Below, in pieces: positions 33,566 through 45,355 of a DNA stretch of 64,000 nucleotides (the first letter of the stretch is position 1; every line of letters begins with the position of its first letter). The translations under genes and the position numbers were made by a program. Source of the stretch: Platynereis dumerilii (taxonomy: Eukaryota > Annelida > Polychaeta > Phyllodocida > Nereididae); assembly GCA_026936325.1 (NCBI GenBank), contig JAPTHN010000003.1, forward strand, positions 60,539,192 through 60,603,191, read 5' to 3'. The notes under the pieces are model-generated. The model was not told the DNA's origin, made no database searches, and was given only the letters and a program-made list of their open reading frames with translations.

Positions 33566-33775
33566 ACTGGGAGGAGGGTGACGTGTTATGCTGCCAATCG
33601 CTGGGTCCAGGGTTCGAATGCAGCTCTTGCCGGATCACCTGGGCCTATGTTGGACATCTGCTTCAATTATCCTTTGCCTCATTACCATGTCCCTCCTCCT
33701 GTCCTAATTAGCCTACCAAGTGCATAATTACAAGACGTAAAGCTGCAATCATTCATCCATCCATTACTTAGACTA
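33566..33775 (+). mobile_element. SINE-2 copy, nearly full length
   Basis: B box GGGTTCGAATGCAGCTC, body GGCCTATGTTGGACATCTGC, TTTGCCTCATTACCATGTCC, TAGCCTACCAAGTGCATAA, and tail ATTCATCCATCCATT are all in family order. It confirms the uninterrupted sequence at the site where MITE-A inserted in other copies. Confidence 0.85.
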
Positions 33776-34049
33776 TATCCATATAATTAGGCCCGCATAA
33801 CTACTGATCGGTACCATTTATGACTTATGGAATACTTTGATCTTCATCAAAGAGAACTCCCAATACTAAATTTGCAAATACAATGTTATGATCACCCATC
33901 AGTTGAATTGGCACCGTGCCACAGGAAATTGTATAATTATCTCAACCTTAAATCAAAGCAAACATTAAAGTCAGGTACATCAGTCATAAAACTGATATGC
34001 TTGCATCTACACAGTGTGATATATGAAGAAGACATAATTATTGTTTTTA

Positions 34050-34050
34050 A

Positions 34051-34128
<78 letters not shown>

Positions 34129-34141
34129 TGATTGATAGACT

Positions 34142-34213
<72 letters not shown>

Positions 34214-34455
34214 TGGTATCACTGGCAAGTGCAGCCCTCTAAGCCCAGTTCCTGGCACTCACAGTGGTTGATTGATGAGAAAGGAGAGAGAGTTGGAGTC
34301 TTCAACATTTTATACATTTACCCCATGTGAGGGATCTTTTAGTTGCCCAGCAGACACTGATACAAGGGGGAGCCAATTTAACATCTCATTCAAAGAACAT
34401 CCAGCTGGGATTTTTCTCATGAAAGTCCACTGAAATTTTGAGTTCCCCAACTGGT
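34050..34455 (-). mobile_element. SINE-1 copy with an expanded GATA tail
   Basis: About 165 bp of GATA (34050-34213, broken by GATTGATTGATAGACT) form the tail. They are followed by the SINE-1 body on the minus strand down to GTTCCCCAACTGG, with the tRNA-like head truncated. The tail is by far the longest of the SINE-1 copies here, showing microsatellite expansion from a retroposon tail. Confidence 0.85.
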
Positions 34456-34817
34456 AATAATGAAAGCGTCTGACAGATTTTGTCATACAGAGGAGTCCAT
34501 TACAAATATTAAGTGGCCATACTGCACACACGTAGTGTAATTCTTCTAAGACATTTTTCTAGAATTCTTTTCAGATTTTTCTAGAATTCTTTTCAGATTA
34601 GTAAGGTGAGACAAAAGGGATTGTCAGCTTACAACTTCTTATCAAGGAGTATCTTCCAAAATTTTTCGAAACACAGAACAAAAGAAACAGAAGGACTTCA
34701 TATACTTGCATCTCAATGTCACCAGCGTTGCATCATGGAAGAAATATACACTGTATATTCTTACATGATTACATGTAGGCCTTCCCTGTAGGCAACTGTG
34801 GGTTATAGGCAGGGCTT
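34456..34817. other. No recognised feature; short duplication near 34555
   Basis: TTTTTCTAGAATTCTTTTCAGA is present twice in tandem at 34552-34595. Otherwise nothing recognised. Confidence 0.5.
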
Positions 34818-35215
34818 TTGAGTCGGAGTTAGGAGGCGGAGTGGAGTCGAAGGTTTTCGGATAGAGTTGGAGTCAAACTTTGGTTTTCAGATGGAGTCAG
34901 AGTTTGAGTTTAACAAAAAATAGAAATTAATATGGCGACTCCTACACATGATCTAAATAATTTACGAAAACACATTAAAAAAAAGTGAAAGTAATTAGGC
35001 CTACATTTTTAAAGACCAATCACACAAAACGACCATCAATGTATAAAATCCCATAAAACCATTGCAAAATAGATTATTCTCTATGAAACGTGTGTGCAAA
35101 TAACGCAGAATAATCGTGAGTCGGAGTTACGAGTGTAAATTTAGGAGACCCGAGGAGTTGGAGTCTGAGTCGTTTTTCAGGAAGGCAAAGCTGTCGGGAA
35201 TCGGACTCATTTAAA
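34818..35215. repeat. GAGTCGGAGT-rich repeat, copy 1
   Basis: Starts AGGGCTTTTGAGTCGGAGTT and carries many GAGT[CT]GGAGT units at each side of an AT-rich centre, closing with GGAGTTGGAGTCTGAGTCG. The opening recalls the AGGGCTGTGGAGTCGGAG ends of a common animal DNA-transposon MITE (from memory). The inverted opposite end is absent, so it looks truncated. A related copy lies at 51525-51860. Confidence 0.5.
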
Positions 35216-35768
35216 ATTATTATGCAAATTATTTATATCAGTAGTAGAAGCTCCTTGGTGTGTAAATCAAAATAAACCTTGATCAAAAGGATTCAAGCCA
35301 CAATTCTTGTGCACAGATACAAGTACAATGCATAGGCCCATTTATGCAGACTTTCATTCTTTTAGGATACAGTGTTAATCCACCGATTCACCTTCCTATC
35401 TGCATTATTCTATTACTGCTGCAGGAGCCTGGATATGGTAATAATACTTATAATAGTCAGGTGGGCATCCATTTAGGATTCTTAGCCATAGGGACAAGAG
35501 AGTAGGAAGTGCGATGTGCCATTGTCAGGCTGGGGAAGGTCATTTTCTAGCATAAAATGAGCAGCAAGCCATTAGGGGCAGTTGTATACATTGCCTGGAA
35601 GCAGTGAGCAAGTACCATGGTTACTGTTCTCTCAATAATTCTCATATTATTCTGTGAAGGTCGTATTATGTCAGTTACAAGCCATAGACCTGATATAATC
35701 AGTGATATGGTGCCATCAAAGGTGGATTGGTTGCAGAACTTTACGTCCTTTATTTATCACTGATGATA
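35216..35768. other. No recognised feature; SINE-2 tail scrap at 35733
   Basis: AACTTTACGTCCTTTATTTAT at 35737-35757 matches the 3' phrase of SINE-2 on the minus strand; the rest is unassigned. Confidence 0.4.
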
Positions 35769-35771
35769 AAT

Positions 35772-35844
<73 letters not shown>

Positions 35845-36064
35845 TGGTAAGAGCAGCCCTTTAAGCCCAGTTCTGGGCGCTCATGAGGGTTGATTGATGA
35901 GATGGGAGAGAGAGTGGGAGTCCTCAACATGTCACACATTTACCCCGTGTGAGGGATCTTTACTTGCCCAGCACAGACAATGATACAGGGAGCCTCCAAT
36001 TTAACATCTTATCCAAACGAAACACAACTGGGACTTTGCTCATGGAGGTCCATTGAAATTTTGG
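35769..36064 (-). mobile_element. SINE-1 copy, 5'-truncated
   Basis: A GATA tail at 35771-35843 is followed by the minus-strand SINE-1 body (CCAGTTCTGGGCGCTC, GAGTCCTCAACATGTCACAC, GGGACTTTGCTCATGGAGG). It stops before the tRNA-like head. Confidence 0.85.
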
Positions 36065-37607
36065 TGCACTCTCAGTAATCACCCTTGTGTCAATGGCTGT
36101 AATCCCCACACAGAATTACACATAATACAGCTTCACTGTAACCAGGCAAACCTGGTATAGGCCTACATGTGCCAACCTCTGCCTAGCAGTGACACATCTG
36201 TATTCAGCAGCAACCAAGCCAATGCTTTAGGCCAATCAGACAAGAATTTTGGCAGAGATATTTCAGGTGTCAAAATGCTGATTGAAAGCACTCTATCAGT
36301 AACATGGATCATTGTGGCAAATAGATAAACATGCATTTAGGAGTGGTGTTTTTCCAATATATATGACCTTTGCAAGGTGGATTTAGATGAGATGTCTCCC
36401 AAATATGATAAAAGCAGAATTGAAAGACTTTCCCATTCATGAGGGACTGGTAGCAGTCAAAATTGAATTGTGTTGACCATCATAAATCATAAAACAGCAG
36501 ATCAGATCAATTATAAAATGACATGATAACTTTTTGATTTTATTTCTGTACATTATTGTATTTTGTCAGTTGAGTGTCTTTCTTTTAATTTTTGTTTTTA
36601 TTAATGCTTTCGAGTTTAAGTTGTTTGAATTAGCCCACCATGCAGCTTCTGTATCTTCCTCAAACAATGTTAATAAATTACTTTATGTGATTTGATTTTG
36701 ATAATGCAGTTAATTCCTGTATATTAGGGTATCTTTCTCAAACAATATAGAAGATTACTATGAGTTATTTGATTTTGATAATGCAGGACTTTAATTCCTC
36801 CATATAAGTGTTAAAATGAATCTCAGACAAAAAAGTTCTGATTGTTTCAACTTTCAAGTCATTACACTGGTTGCAAATGATTTATGTATCATTTTTCTCC
36901 GAAATTTTTTGGAACTAACCAATCCTTGTTTCTTCCAAGACCTCAGGCAAAGGAATGCATGAAATTAACAGTAATATCAATACCAAATGAGAAAAAAAAA
37001 CAATAGATCTGTTCTTGTATATCATTTATTAGAAATGGATCCATTTAATATCCACATACAACACCCATCCAACTCTTTCATGGTAGAATATCAAAGAAAT
37101 CGAGAAATCAAAAGACAGGTGAAGACAATTTAATATATTGACTTTGAGGGACTAACTTATCTGTAAGGAAGGGAGACACCCAAAGACTCTACAGCTTGAC
37201 TAATTAAATCTAAATAATATCTGTTGATTTTCCCAGCATATTCTGATTGTTTGGTCAGGAAACACATGTTCTAACATGTTGAGGTGTGGCAAAGTTAAGA
37301 TCAGCTGTCATCAAATAAAGTTCAAGGTATTGGCAGATATATACCACAGGAAGTACGTGTTAAAATCGTTTTGTTGTTAGATTTTGTTAATTGGTTCTAG
37401 AACTGAATTCACTTTACTTCTTTCACAGTCTTATGTCTGTAAATGTACATGATAGTCAATTATTGTTCTATATATGTCTGAAAACTTCAGAAGAACACTG
37501 TATGACCATGTCAATGAAGCAATATATATTATTAACAATAATAGTCATATATAGATATATAGATATAGATATAGATATGGCAAAAGTAAAGGATAATACT
37601 GTATGTA
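36065..37607. other. No recognised feature
   Basis: About 1.5 kb of AT-rich sequence without a recognised gene or repeat. A local near-duplication (TTTGATTTTGATAATGCAG) occurs at about 36690 and 36768. A GATATA-type simple run lies at 37550-37578. Confidence 0.4.
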
Positions 37608-37823
37608 GGGGAGACCGGGTAAGTTGTGGCAAGTGGTAAGATGTGCCACTTGGTCAACTATTATCATCTCTATGGTCGGATTGTCCTCAAACTTGTCTCG
37701 ATTCTGGCCAATGTATATATACATCATATTCTGATATCTAATATTCAGATTGCATGACAAAGCTATGGTTTTTTTGGCAAATCAAGCCAAAGTAAAAAGT
37801 GGCACAGCTTACCCCAGTCTCCC
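37608..37823. mobile_element. Inverted-repeat MITE, GGGGAGACCGGGTAAG type
   Basis: The left end GGGGAGACCGGGTAAGTTGT and the complement of the right end, GGGAGACTGGGGTAAGCTGT, match over about 24 bp; both are followed by GTGCCACTT-type motifs. TA precedes the left end; the right flank is AA, so a target duplication is not demonstrated. The superfamily is unknown. It ends 23 bp before MITE-B copy 3. Confidence 0.65.
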
Positions 37824-37846
37824 AATCCTTCAACAATTGCCCTCTT

Positions 37847-38024
37847 CACTCTAAAAAATGTCGGGACAAAATTGGTTTTTTAGATTCAAAATGGTTTTTT
37901 GAAAAACAAAATTTCAATGCAAAACCAACATGGAATCCATGTTGGTTTTTTGCATTGAAATTTGGTTTTTCAAAAAACCATTTTGAATCTAAAAAACCAA
38001 TTTTGTCTGAAATTTTTTAGAGTG
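37847..38024. mobile_element. MITE-B copy 3
   Basis: The same palindrome as the other two copies, 178 bp, with a shorter centre (CATGGAATCCATG). TT instead of TA lies at both ends (37845-37846 and 38025-38026). It overlaps an open frame that is only a product of the palindrome. Confidence 0.88.
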
Positions 38025-38716
38025 TTTGCAACTGATAAGAAGAATAAGAAACTATCAATATTTTGCTCTGGAACATGACATCATGAGCTGATTGAGTCTA
38101 ACAGGCCTGTGATTGGTCAGTTGCAGAAGCTGTAAAATTAAGCTGAGAGTATAAAATCATGTTGCACTGTTTCAGAGTTCAAGCATCAAATTCTCTCAGT
38201 GGAATGCATCAAGTCTAATACATTTCTGAAATCACAATATCATACTATGTATTTCAATGTGTTCTTCTCTGAACATGCATCATATTATCAGTACCTCAAA
38301 TTCGATATGACTTATGGAAGACCCATATATCATACAGTCTGGTGATATGCGAAAAAAGGTTGACAGATTTTGTATTAAATTTGGATAAAACAGGATCTCC
38401 CACCACCCTTGGTCAGGCACATTATTCACACCTTTTCCTGATTTACCTACTTATAAAAATGAATGCAGGTGGCTGAGGTGATATCTGTTAGGTGCAAAGC
38501 ATGGTGCTGTCAATTTCAATAACTCAAGAAATGCATGAAATAATAAAGGGACCAAAAAATTCTGGCTTAGCTGTAATTTTCAGGTTATCAAAAGTCTGTT
38601 AAAAAAGTAGGAAAAAATAGTTGAAAATCTTAGCAACAAAAAGCAACACAGATGAGAGAAAAGGTTGCCTTGGTTACCTGTGAGCAGCTGATGCCCTGGG
38701 GCTGGTAGTACCTGTT
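38025..38716. other. No recognised feature
   Basis: No gene or repeat family recognised. Confidence 0.35.
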
Positions 38717-38723
38717 GGAAGCA

Positions 38724-38865
38724 GTGGCGGATCCAGGGTGCTAATTTAAGACAAGGGGGGGGGGGGCTGGCAGGGGAGACAGCATAGGATCACTGAAAGA
38801 AAGTTTTTCTCTCTTAACCCCCCCCCCCCAAGCAGGAACACCCCCCCCAAAGCAGGAACACTGCA
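38724..38865. repeat. hAT-MITE-like repeat with G and C runs
   Basis: CAGTGGCGGATCCAGGGTGC followed by a twelve-G run, later an eleven-C run and a duplicated CCCCAAAGCAGGAACAC. CAGTGGCGGATCCAG is the end of a widespread hAT-like MITE in marine deuterostomes (from memory). A matching inverted end is not seen. Confidence 0.45.
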
Positions 38866-38935
38866 TCAGAACTAATACAAATTAAATTAAATCAAAAGTT
38901 GTTAAATTGTCATCTCACACAAGTAGGGCAAGTTA

Positions 38936-39986
38936 ACCTAACTTCAGCCTCTCACCCAACTTCAGCCCCCCTACAGAAAACTCCTTGTAATTACATTTTG
39001 ATGAGGCCAAGGTGCCAGTATTTGAGTTTAAAGTTATTGTCAATGTGTTTAGCATACATTATCAAAAAGTTATGACCATCATAACAATGAATCAGGAATT
39101 TTACATGTTTTTTTGGTGGACCGCATTTTGCTTGTTTTGCGACGCGAATACAACGCGAAACGAAAAAAAGTTTGATAAAACGTTAAATCTGTCAGTTGGC
39201 TGTACCAATTCACCAAAGCAGGAGCAGCCCAAAAAAGTTTCATCACAAGGAAAAATTAGTAATCTTCCATAAATTAAGGTTTTTTTCAATATTTTCTACT
39301 TGATCGTTCAATGAATTAGGTGATTTATAAGACATGTCAATCTTACCTAACTTCAGCCCCCATGGTCCTAACTTCAGCCCCCATATGACCTAACTTCAGC
39401 CCCCAGGTTTTCCAAACTCCAGCCAATACATTTCACATAAGAAGTTTGTTTATTCATCCCTGAATATCTATCTATCTAAAAATTTAATTTTTAAAGCATT
39501 TTTACATCTGGCATTCTGGAATAGACCACTTGCCTGAACTGGAGTTTAAAATAATTTTTTTTCCTCTTTCCGTGAAAAAGATGACTTCTTTCCAAGCTTT
39601 TTTGAAATACATTTTTGGAGCATTGATTTTTTTTAGACTGTCATGTTTTATATACAGGTAAGTAATCAAGGCCAAATTTAATCATTCTGCTGTTTTTTTA
39701 TGAGAGAATAGGATCAATTGGTTGGAGTTACGTGCGGGGCTGAAGTTAGGTACACCCTAGGCTGAAGATAGGTACAACACGGCTGAAGTTAGGCACATTT
39801 CCCACTATTGTCTTTTGAACACATTTGCACTGCCTTATAAAGCATGTGGCTGTTTTTTTTACAATATAGTCGTAAAGAGGAGTGAAAGCTGGAGTTAGGT
39901 CCAACGTTACAGGTTTTTCCCATGAATAGCCAGCCAATGACAAGCGATCAAAAACCAAAGTAGGCTGAAGTTAGGTCAACTTGCCC
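38936..39986. mobile_element. 1.05-kb DNA element with subterminal motif arrays
   Basis: The left end GGGCAAGTTAACCTAACTTC and the complement of the right end, GGGCAAGTTGACCTAACTTC, match with one mismatch. The match runs 25 bp into CAGCCT. TA flanks both sides (38934-38935 and 39987-39988). The motif CCTAACTTCAGCCCC recurs about five times on the plus strand in the left half (for example 38945, 38964, 39346, 39368, 39391). It recurs about five times on the minus strand in the right half (about 39738, 39762, 39780, 39893, 39963). Such mirrored subterminal repeats are typical transposase-binding arrays. An 86-codon plus frame (39012-39272) inside has no recognised domain. Non-autonomous. Confidence 0.75.
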
Positions 39987-39989
39987 TAA

Positions 39990-42900
39990 CTGATCTTTAG
40001 TATCTCAATTCAAAGAATTACTTCACATCTTTGGAACACACCAGCTCCAACCATGTACATACTTTTTTTGTATAGGGAAACTCTCTTTGTCCCACAACCC
40101 ACGAAACACAAAAAGAGTTGCGCACATCTTGTATTGGTCGCATTTCAATCAGAGAAGCTCAGAGAAGCTCAGAGAATATGCGCAGCTAAGTGTATCCCAA
40201 AGTGTACTAAAGTACACAGAAGTATACAAAAGTATACATGGGAGGTTATGTTGCAGGGATATTTCCTGTATCAGTAGCCAAGAACTGTTGATGATGTTCC
40301 CCATCTGCCATGAGCTCTATCAACAGCACCAGCTCAAGAAACCTCAGCAGCTAAAGTACTTCCCCATTATTTTGTTGCTCATCTTAGCTGCTCTCAGATA
40401 CTCTCAGCTGCCCATCTTTTGCTGTATGCTAAGTAAATTGGCAGCCAGCAGAGCCCACAGAGCCAATAGAGCAGCCAGCCTTGGACTGTGAATACAGTGA
40501 ACACCGTGAACACCTGAACACTGATGAGAGGGATCATGGATATTCGCGCATATGAGCATTGCTGCACAAATAAACTAGACCGAATATCTGGCTGACCACA
40601 ACAAACAAAATTTCTTTTCATTCTTTATCTCTAGAGCAACTGGTTAAAAGACAACTGATCTTCTTAACGATTGGTTAAAGATGATTGGTAGTCAGAACCA
40701 AGGTAATACATGTAAGCAGTAACCAAACAATCCTACCATTTTGACTTATTTGAGACATCTTTTGAATTGGTTTGAAACATCATTTGAATTATTTATAACA
40801 TTGTTTGAATTATTTAAGATATTTGTATTCTTTGAGTCAACATATTTATGAGAGCCTTTCAATTATTTGATACATCATTAAGAGGCTTGTAATGCAATGC
40901 CCAGGCGTCCTCTACTTAGTAATACATTTAGGGGTTTAATTCCATGAAACTTTAAATTGAATGATTTTTGTCCAGAGTGCATGGGCAGTAAAGATACCAT
41001 CCAAGTCAAACCGTCTTGCAAACTTCCTCTCTGTCATTAAATTTTATCAACATCTTGCGGCAAGGACTTACCGCAGAACACTGCACTATGCTTGAGGTAA
41101 CCCTCAGTTATTCTTTCTTGTCTAAATCATTGAACTAAAACCACCAAACACACATGACAACCAGAAGCTCCGACTAAGTCTGACTGGAGCAGTGGCGCTG
41201 AAATCAACTCCAGCAGTTAACTCCTGAAGTTTCTTAACATTTTGGCATCTCGACCACTTGTTCCAGGATCAGCCAAGTTCCCCCCAGCACCAATCCCACA
41301 TCACTTCAGCAGCATCAGCTACAGACCTCTACAGCAACATCAGTACCACAGCTGTTACAGCAGCAACCCCATCACCTGTGGATGCTGTGATCCAGTTTAA
41401 GTGCAATAAACTTGAAAGTGAAAGGTGTTCTGTTGCTCAAACTGATCCTTGATGGCTTAATCACTTAATTGAAGAACCTGTTCAAGCTGTGCTTAATTCT
41501 CGTAATCTGGTTACAGCTGAAGAAACTTCACATCTGGATGCAGTTGATGCTGGATGGAGTCAGTGTCAGATCAGGTGTGGCAAACAAGATCAATTGCAAT
41601 TGGGGTGCTGCATTATGTTTATAAATAAAATGGTGATAGGATAATTGCAACGGGATACATTGTGTAGGATATAAGGCATTAAGAATAAATTTGTAAAATG
41701 TGGCATTGGTAAAATGTGGCAAATATAAAACCTGAGACAGTTCATGAGCAAATAGTGTCATTTACATCTTAGAAATTCAATCAGTAGCTTTTGCTCAAAG
41801 AATGCAGCGATCATATACGAATCAGTTACAAGCAGGCTAGTCAAATTTGTCAAGAAGTTTTGTCGGTATTCATGCAGTAATAACAAATATGTATATTGTA
41901 TTCCTTTGTTGTATATGAGGGTAAAACATAGGTTTTTGCCCCTTAAACATCTTCATTATCGAATCAAAACTACAAAATTCAAAATTCTCACCAATCTTTT
42001 ATTGACACTTTTCATTTTAAGTTTCTAACTCCGCATGGTTTAAAACGGTTCGGGCCACAGATAGTAAATAAGATGATTTTATTTGTATGCGAAGAACAAA
42101 ACATCATATTTCACCAAAGAATCTGATATGCAAATAAATTACGTTGCAGTGTCTGCACAAGACAGAAAAAAGGTCATCATAAACTTATATCAGGAATGCC
42201 GTGGCTCATTAAAAGGGCAGACGGGCACATACATATCTGCGGCATGCAGAAGCACATCTTGGGATGTGCTCCGAAGTAGCATATCTTGGGCTGCGGCTTA
42301 AATTGGTGGAATGGGAAGAGGGGCAGGTAGGCCTGAACTGAACCAGGTAAGGCCAAACAAAGTTAATTTTTAGCTTCCCGGATCGATCGACCAAACAGAT
42401 TTTCTCCCCACGAAAAAATGAACAAATCCATGATTTTATTGAATTGACATTATAAAAAATTGAGATTATTACTTTTTCGTAACCGTACGACCTTACAAAA
42501 GATCTTGCGAATATCCGAGAAGCTAAAAGTAAATCATGTCCGGCCTAAGCCAGGTCTGCCTCAGGGAGGTGTTCTGGGTGTATAGATAGATCTCACCAAC
42601 CTGTTGCACCTTCCTCTTTCCCTGCAGGTCTAAACTTGCATCCAGGTAGCAGCAGAGCCTCTATTGGTCCAGATACAGTCACAGTGTTGATGGTGTACCT
42701 CGGGGTCTATGTGTTAATCCAATACTTTCCATACAACAACAGTGTGCAATCTTAGGGAATAAGAAATTTACCTAAGGTGCAACAATAACTGTGTATTCCT
42801 TTAGATGTTCTTCAGAAGTTCCCAATGGCCTCGTTTGTACACAACTATGATCATTCCAAAACAACATCAGTGCTCCCAAAATAACAAAGTGTCATAGCGC

Positions 42901-43239
42901 AGTCTGTATAATAACTACAGTGTCAAATATATTCCTTGCAAATCCAGGTTAATCCATATTTCACTGAAGAATGATATTCCTTTGTCATTTAACTATTCAA
43001 GCAGTTTTCCTATGAGGTAAATTTCCCAAACATCAGTAAATTTGTGCAGCAAAAAGTATTCCTTGCAATTGGTATGGTTTGTTAGATTTTCTGCTTGTGG
43101 CAACTGTAGTGATTGTTCAAGCAAGTGTCTTTTGTAATGGTTAAATCTTCCAAGTTAATGCTGATGGTTCCAGATGGTAGTTCCTCGTACATGTAGCTCC
43201 AAGTTGTCCAAGGAGCTGGTTGCTGTCTTGAGAACTTCA
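39990..43239. other. Large unassigned stretch
   Basis: About 3.2 kb with no recognised gene, SINE or MITE. The 40140-40240 part contains small direct repeats (AGAGAAGCTC twice; AAGTATACA-type units). An eight-base hairpin AGCACATC/GATGTGCT is at 42249-42268. A CAG/CAC-rich patch is at 41300-41400. Open frames, including the 134-codon one at 40087-40491, have no features of known proteins. Confidence 0.3.
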
Positions 43240-44040
43240 GGTGTCTCAGGAGTGGCTGTATTGCAACAACTGCCATGCACCAACCACCTTACACAAGAAG
43301 GCTCAGCAGGTTGAACTCCCTGGAAGCATCAACCATCCTACAGTTCCAGCTTCTCCAACCACCTTGCAGAACTACATGGAGGTAATCTTGTGTATTCCCA
43401 GGTATGCATGCAAGGTGTGTATGCAATGCCTTATAATTCCTTGTGCAGGCTCTAGCAAGAAAATGTTGTCAAATTTCTAGTAGATCCAGAACATCCAAGA
43501 TCAACAACCACCTTGCAGTTTTAAATCAAATCAACCACCATGCAGTAAGCAAACTTCTTTAGAGGTCTCCAGGGAGAACCACCTTGCAGTTTCGAAGTGA
43601 CCACCATGCAGTAAGCGAACTGTCTTCTACAGTTCCAGGAAGAACCACCATGCAGTTTTTAAGTAGTTTGTCACCATGCAGTAAGCCAACCTCTTCAGTT
43701 CTCCAGTTAAAACCACACTGATGTTTGAAGCAACCACCATGTAGAGCTGTCCAGTAAGAACCACCTTGCAGTAAACCAACAAGTGACTGTCTTCTACAGG
43801 GGTGCAAGTAAGAACCACCTTGTAGTTTTTCAGTAGTTTGTCACCATGCAGTAAGCCAACTTCTTCAGAATTCTCCAGTAAGAACCACATTGATGTTTGA
43901 AGTAACCACCATGTAGAGCTGTTCAGTAAGAACCACCTTGCAGCCTGAAGTAACAAACCACCATGCAGTAAACCAACAAGTGACTTCTTCAGAGCTGTCC
44001 AGGAAGAACCAACCACCTTGCAGTCAGTCACTTCTCAGGT
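43240..44040. repeat. Tandem array built on AACCACC[AT]TGCAG, 170-bp higher-order unit
   Basis: The 13-base core AACCACC[AT]TGCAG recurs roughly every 30-50 bases. In the right half a longer unit is evident: TGCAGTTTTTAAGTAGTTTG at 43652 and its partner at 43822 are 170 bp apart. Both continue through TCACCATGCAGTAAGCCAAC and CACCATGTAGAGCTGT. The left part is less regular. Minus-strand open frames across it (leucine/histidine/glycine-rich) follow from the repeat and are not evidence of a gene. Confidence 0.8.
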
Positions 44041-45097
44041 GGTGCATATGTAACTATGTGCTGCTGCTATGAACTGCCGCTTCCATCTGCTACCTGCACT
44101 GCATGCAGCAAGATCTGCTGCTTCTAACTCATTTTCCAACTTGTTTCCACAAGGAACTTCCAGGTAACAGCAGCAGCATCAGTCCCAAGGCATCACCACA
44201 GCTGCTTCTGGTACTGATGCTGGAACTGCTGCTGCAGCAAGTGGCAAGAGATGGTTAGTGATGTGCTTCTGTGATCTGCATCTTTTCTTGTGCTCCTGCT
44301 GCTGAAGCTGAGGCTTGCTGGTATCCTTGCTGGTCTTGCTACTGTGGGTCTGGAGCCAGTGGTTGTTGGACTTGTTTTTAGACTTGTTTTGGGACCGGTT
44401 TCTGGGATGTGCACTTTCCAGAGTTTCCAATGATGAAGTGTTTGGGATTTTTGGGAGAAATTCAGAAGCATTTCACCTGTTACTTAGTTTCAGACTTTTT
44501 CAGACTTTTTGGCACCGTCTGAATTGCTTATGTTGAAATGTAGTATTTACAAGAATTCCGTATCCCCAAGAAAGACAATTCTGCTGGGACAGTATTTTGG
44601 ACTAGAGTTGTTCATTGCAGCATTATTTCACAAATGCTCCATCAGCGTTGCAGTTTTCAAGAATGCAATCTTTCATAAACTCATAAACAGTTTCAGTTTT
44701 GAAATGTATACATGTGTTCCTGAGTTTTCAGCTCCTGTCTTCACTGCTGATGCACTTCCAGCATTGCATTTGTCTTGATGTCAAAACTCTCTCAACAGGT
44801 GGTTGTTGGCTGCAGTTTGAACCAGTTTCTTTGCCATTGTCTACAGTGTCCACTCTTCACAGATGCAGTTGGATAGAAGACTAATTCTAAGCATAGGTGT
44901 GCATACAGGGTGGCAGCTATAAGGCAGCAGCTATGTGCCTCCTGTGAGCACAGGGGGTAGCACAGGGTAACTTTTTTGCCCTGGCACTATGCCCTACCCT
45001 GCTAATCCTGGCTGCCCTGTGGCCCTGACACTGCCATCATGGCAGCAGCTGCAGTCTCTCCTGCAACTACTTGCATCCCTGCATCAGTAACTGCAGT

Positions 45098-45130
<33 letters not shown>

Positions 45131-45355
45131 TCCCTGCATCTCCATCTTCCCCTCTCCCTCCCTCCCTCTCTCTCTCTCTCCAAAGATATATTTCCGGATG
45201 TGCCAAAAACCAGGTGCGAAGCAGACACTCGCGCAATAGCGACTCCATGAACCGCGCTTCTTATGCATCTGAACCGAAGAAGAGACTTATGCTCAAACAC
45301 AGCAGCCATCAATTGCAGTCTTCCTGGGAATCTAGGACATTTTTGCAATATTTGT
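44041..45355. other. No gene recognised; (CAG)n and CT-rich runs
   Basis: GCTGCTG/CAGCAG-rich patches at 44060-44330, a (CAG)n run at 45099-45128 and a CTCTCC run at 45150-45181. The polyalanine open frame at 45039-45239 is produced by the CAG run. No repeat family recognised. Confidence 0.4.

Noticed and set aside
40100-41460. LTR-like composition (AATAAA near 40568, a TTTTGGCATCTCGACC phrase near 41241) suggesting an LTR-element fossil
   Set aside because: I could not find a matched pair of long terminal repeats, a flanking duplication or a convincing primer-binding site, so no such element is called.
43559-44031. Minus-strand open frames of 82 and 134 codons
   Set aside because: They follow the AACCACC[AT]TGCAG tandem array and its 170-bp unit; composition is dictated by the repeat.
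45039-45239. Alanine-rich open frame, possible low-complexity protein
   Set aside because: The alanine run is encoded by a (CAG)n/(GCA)n microsatellite; the rest has no domain or conserved context.
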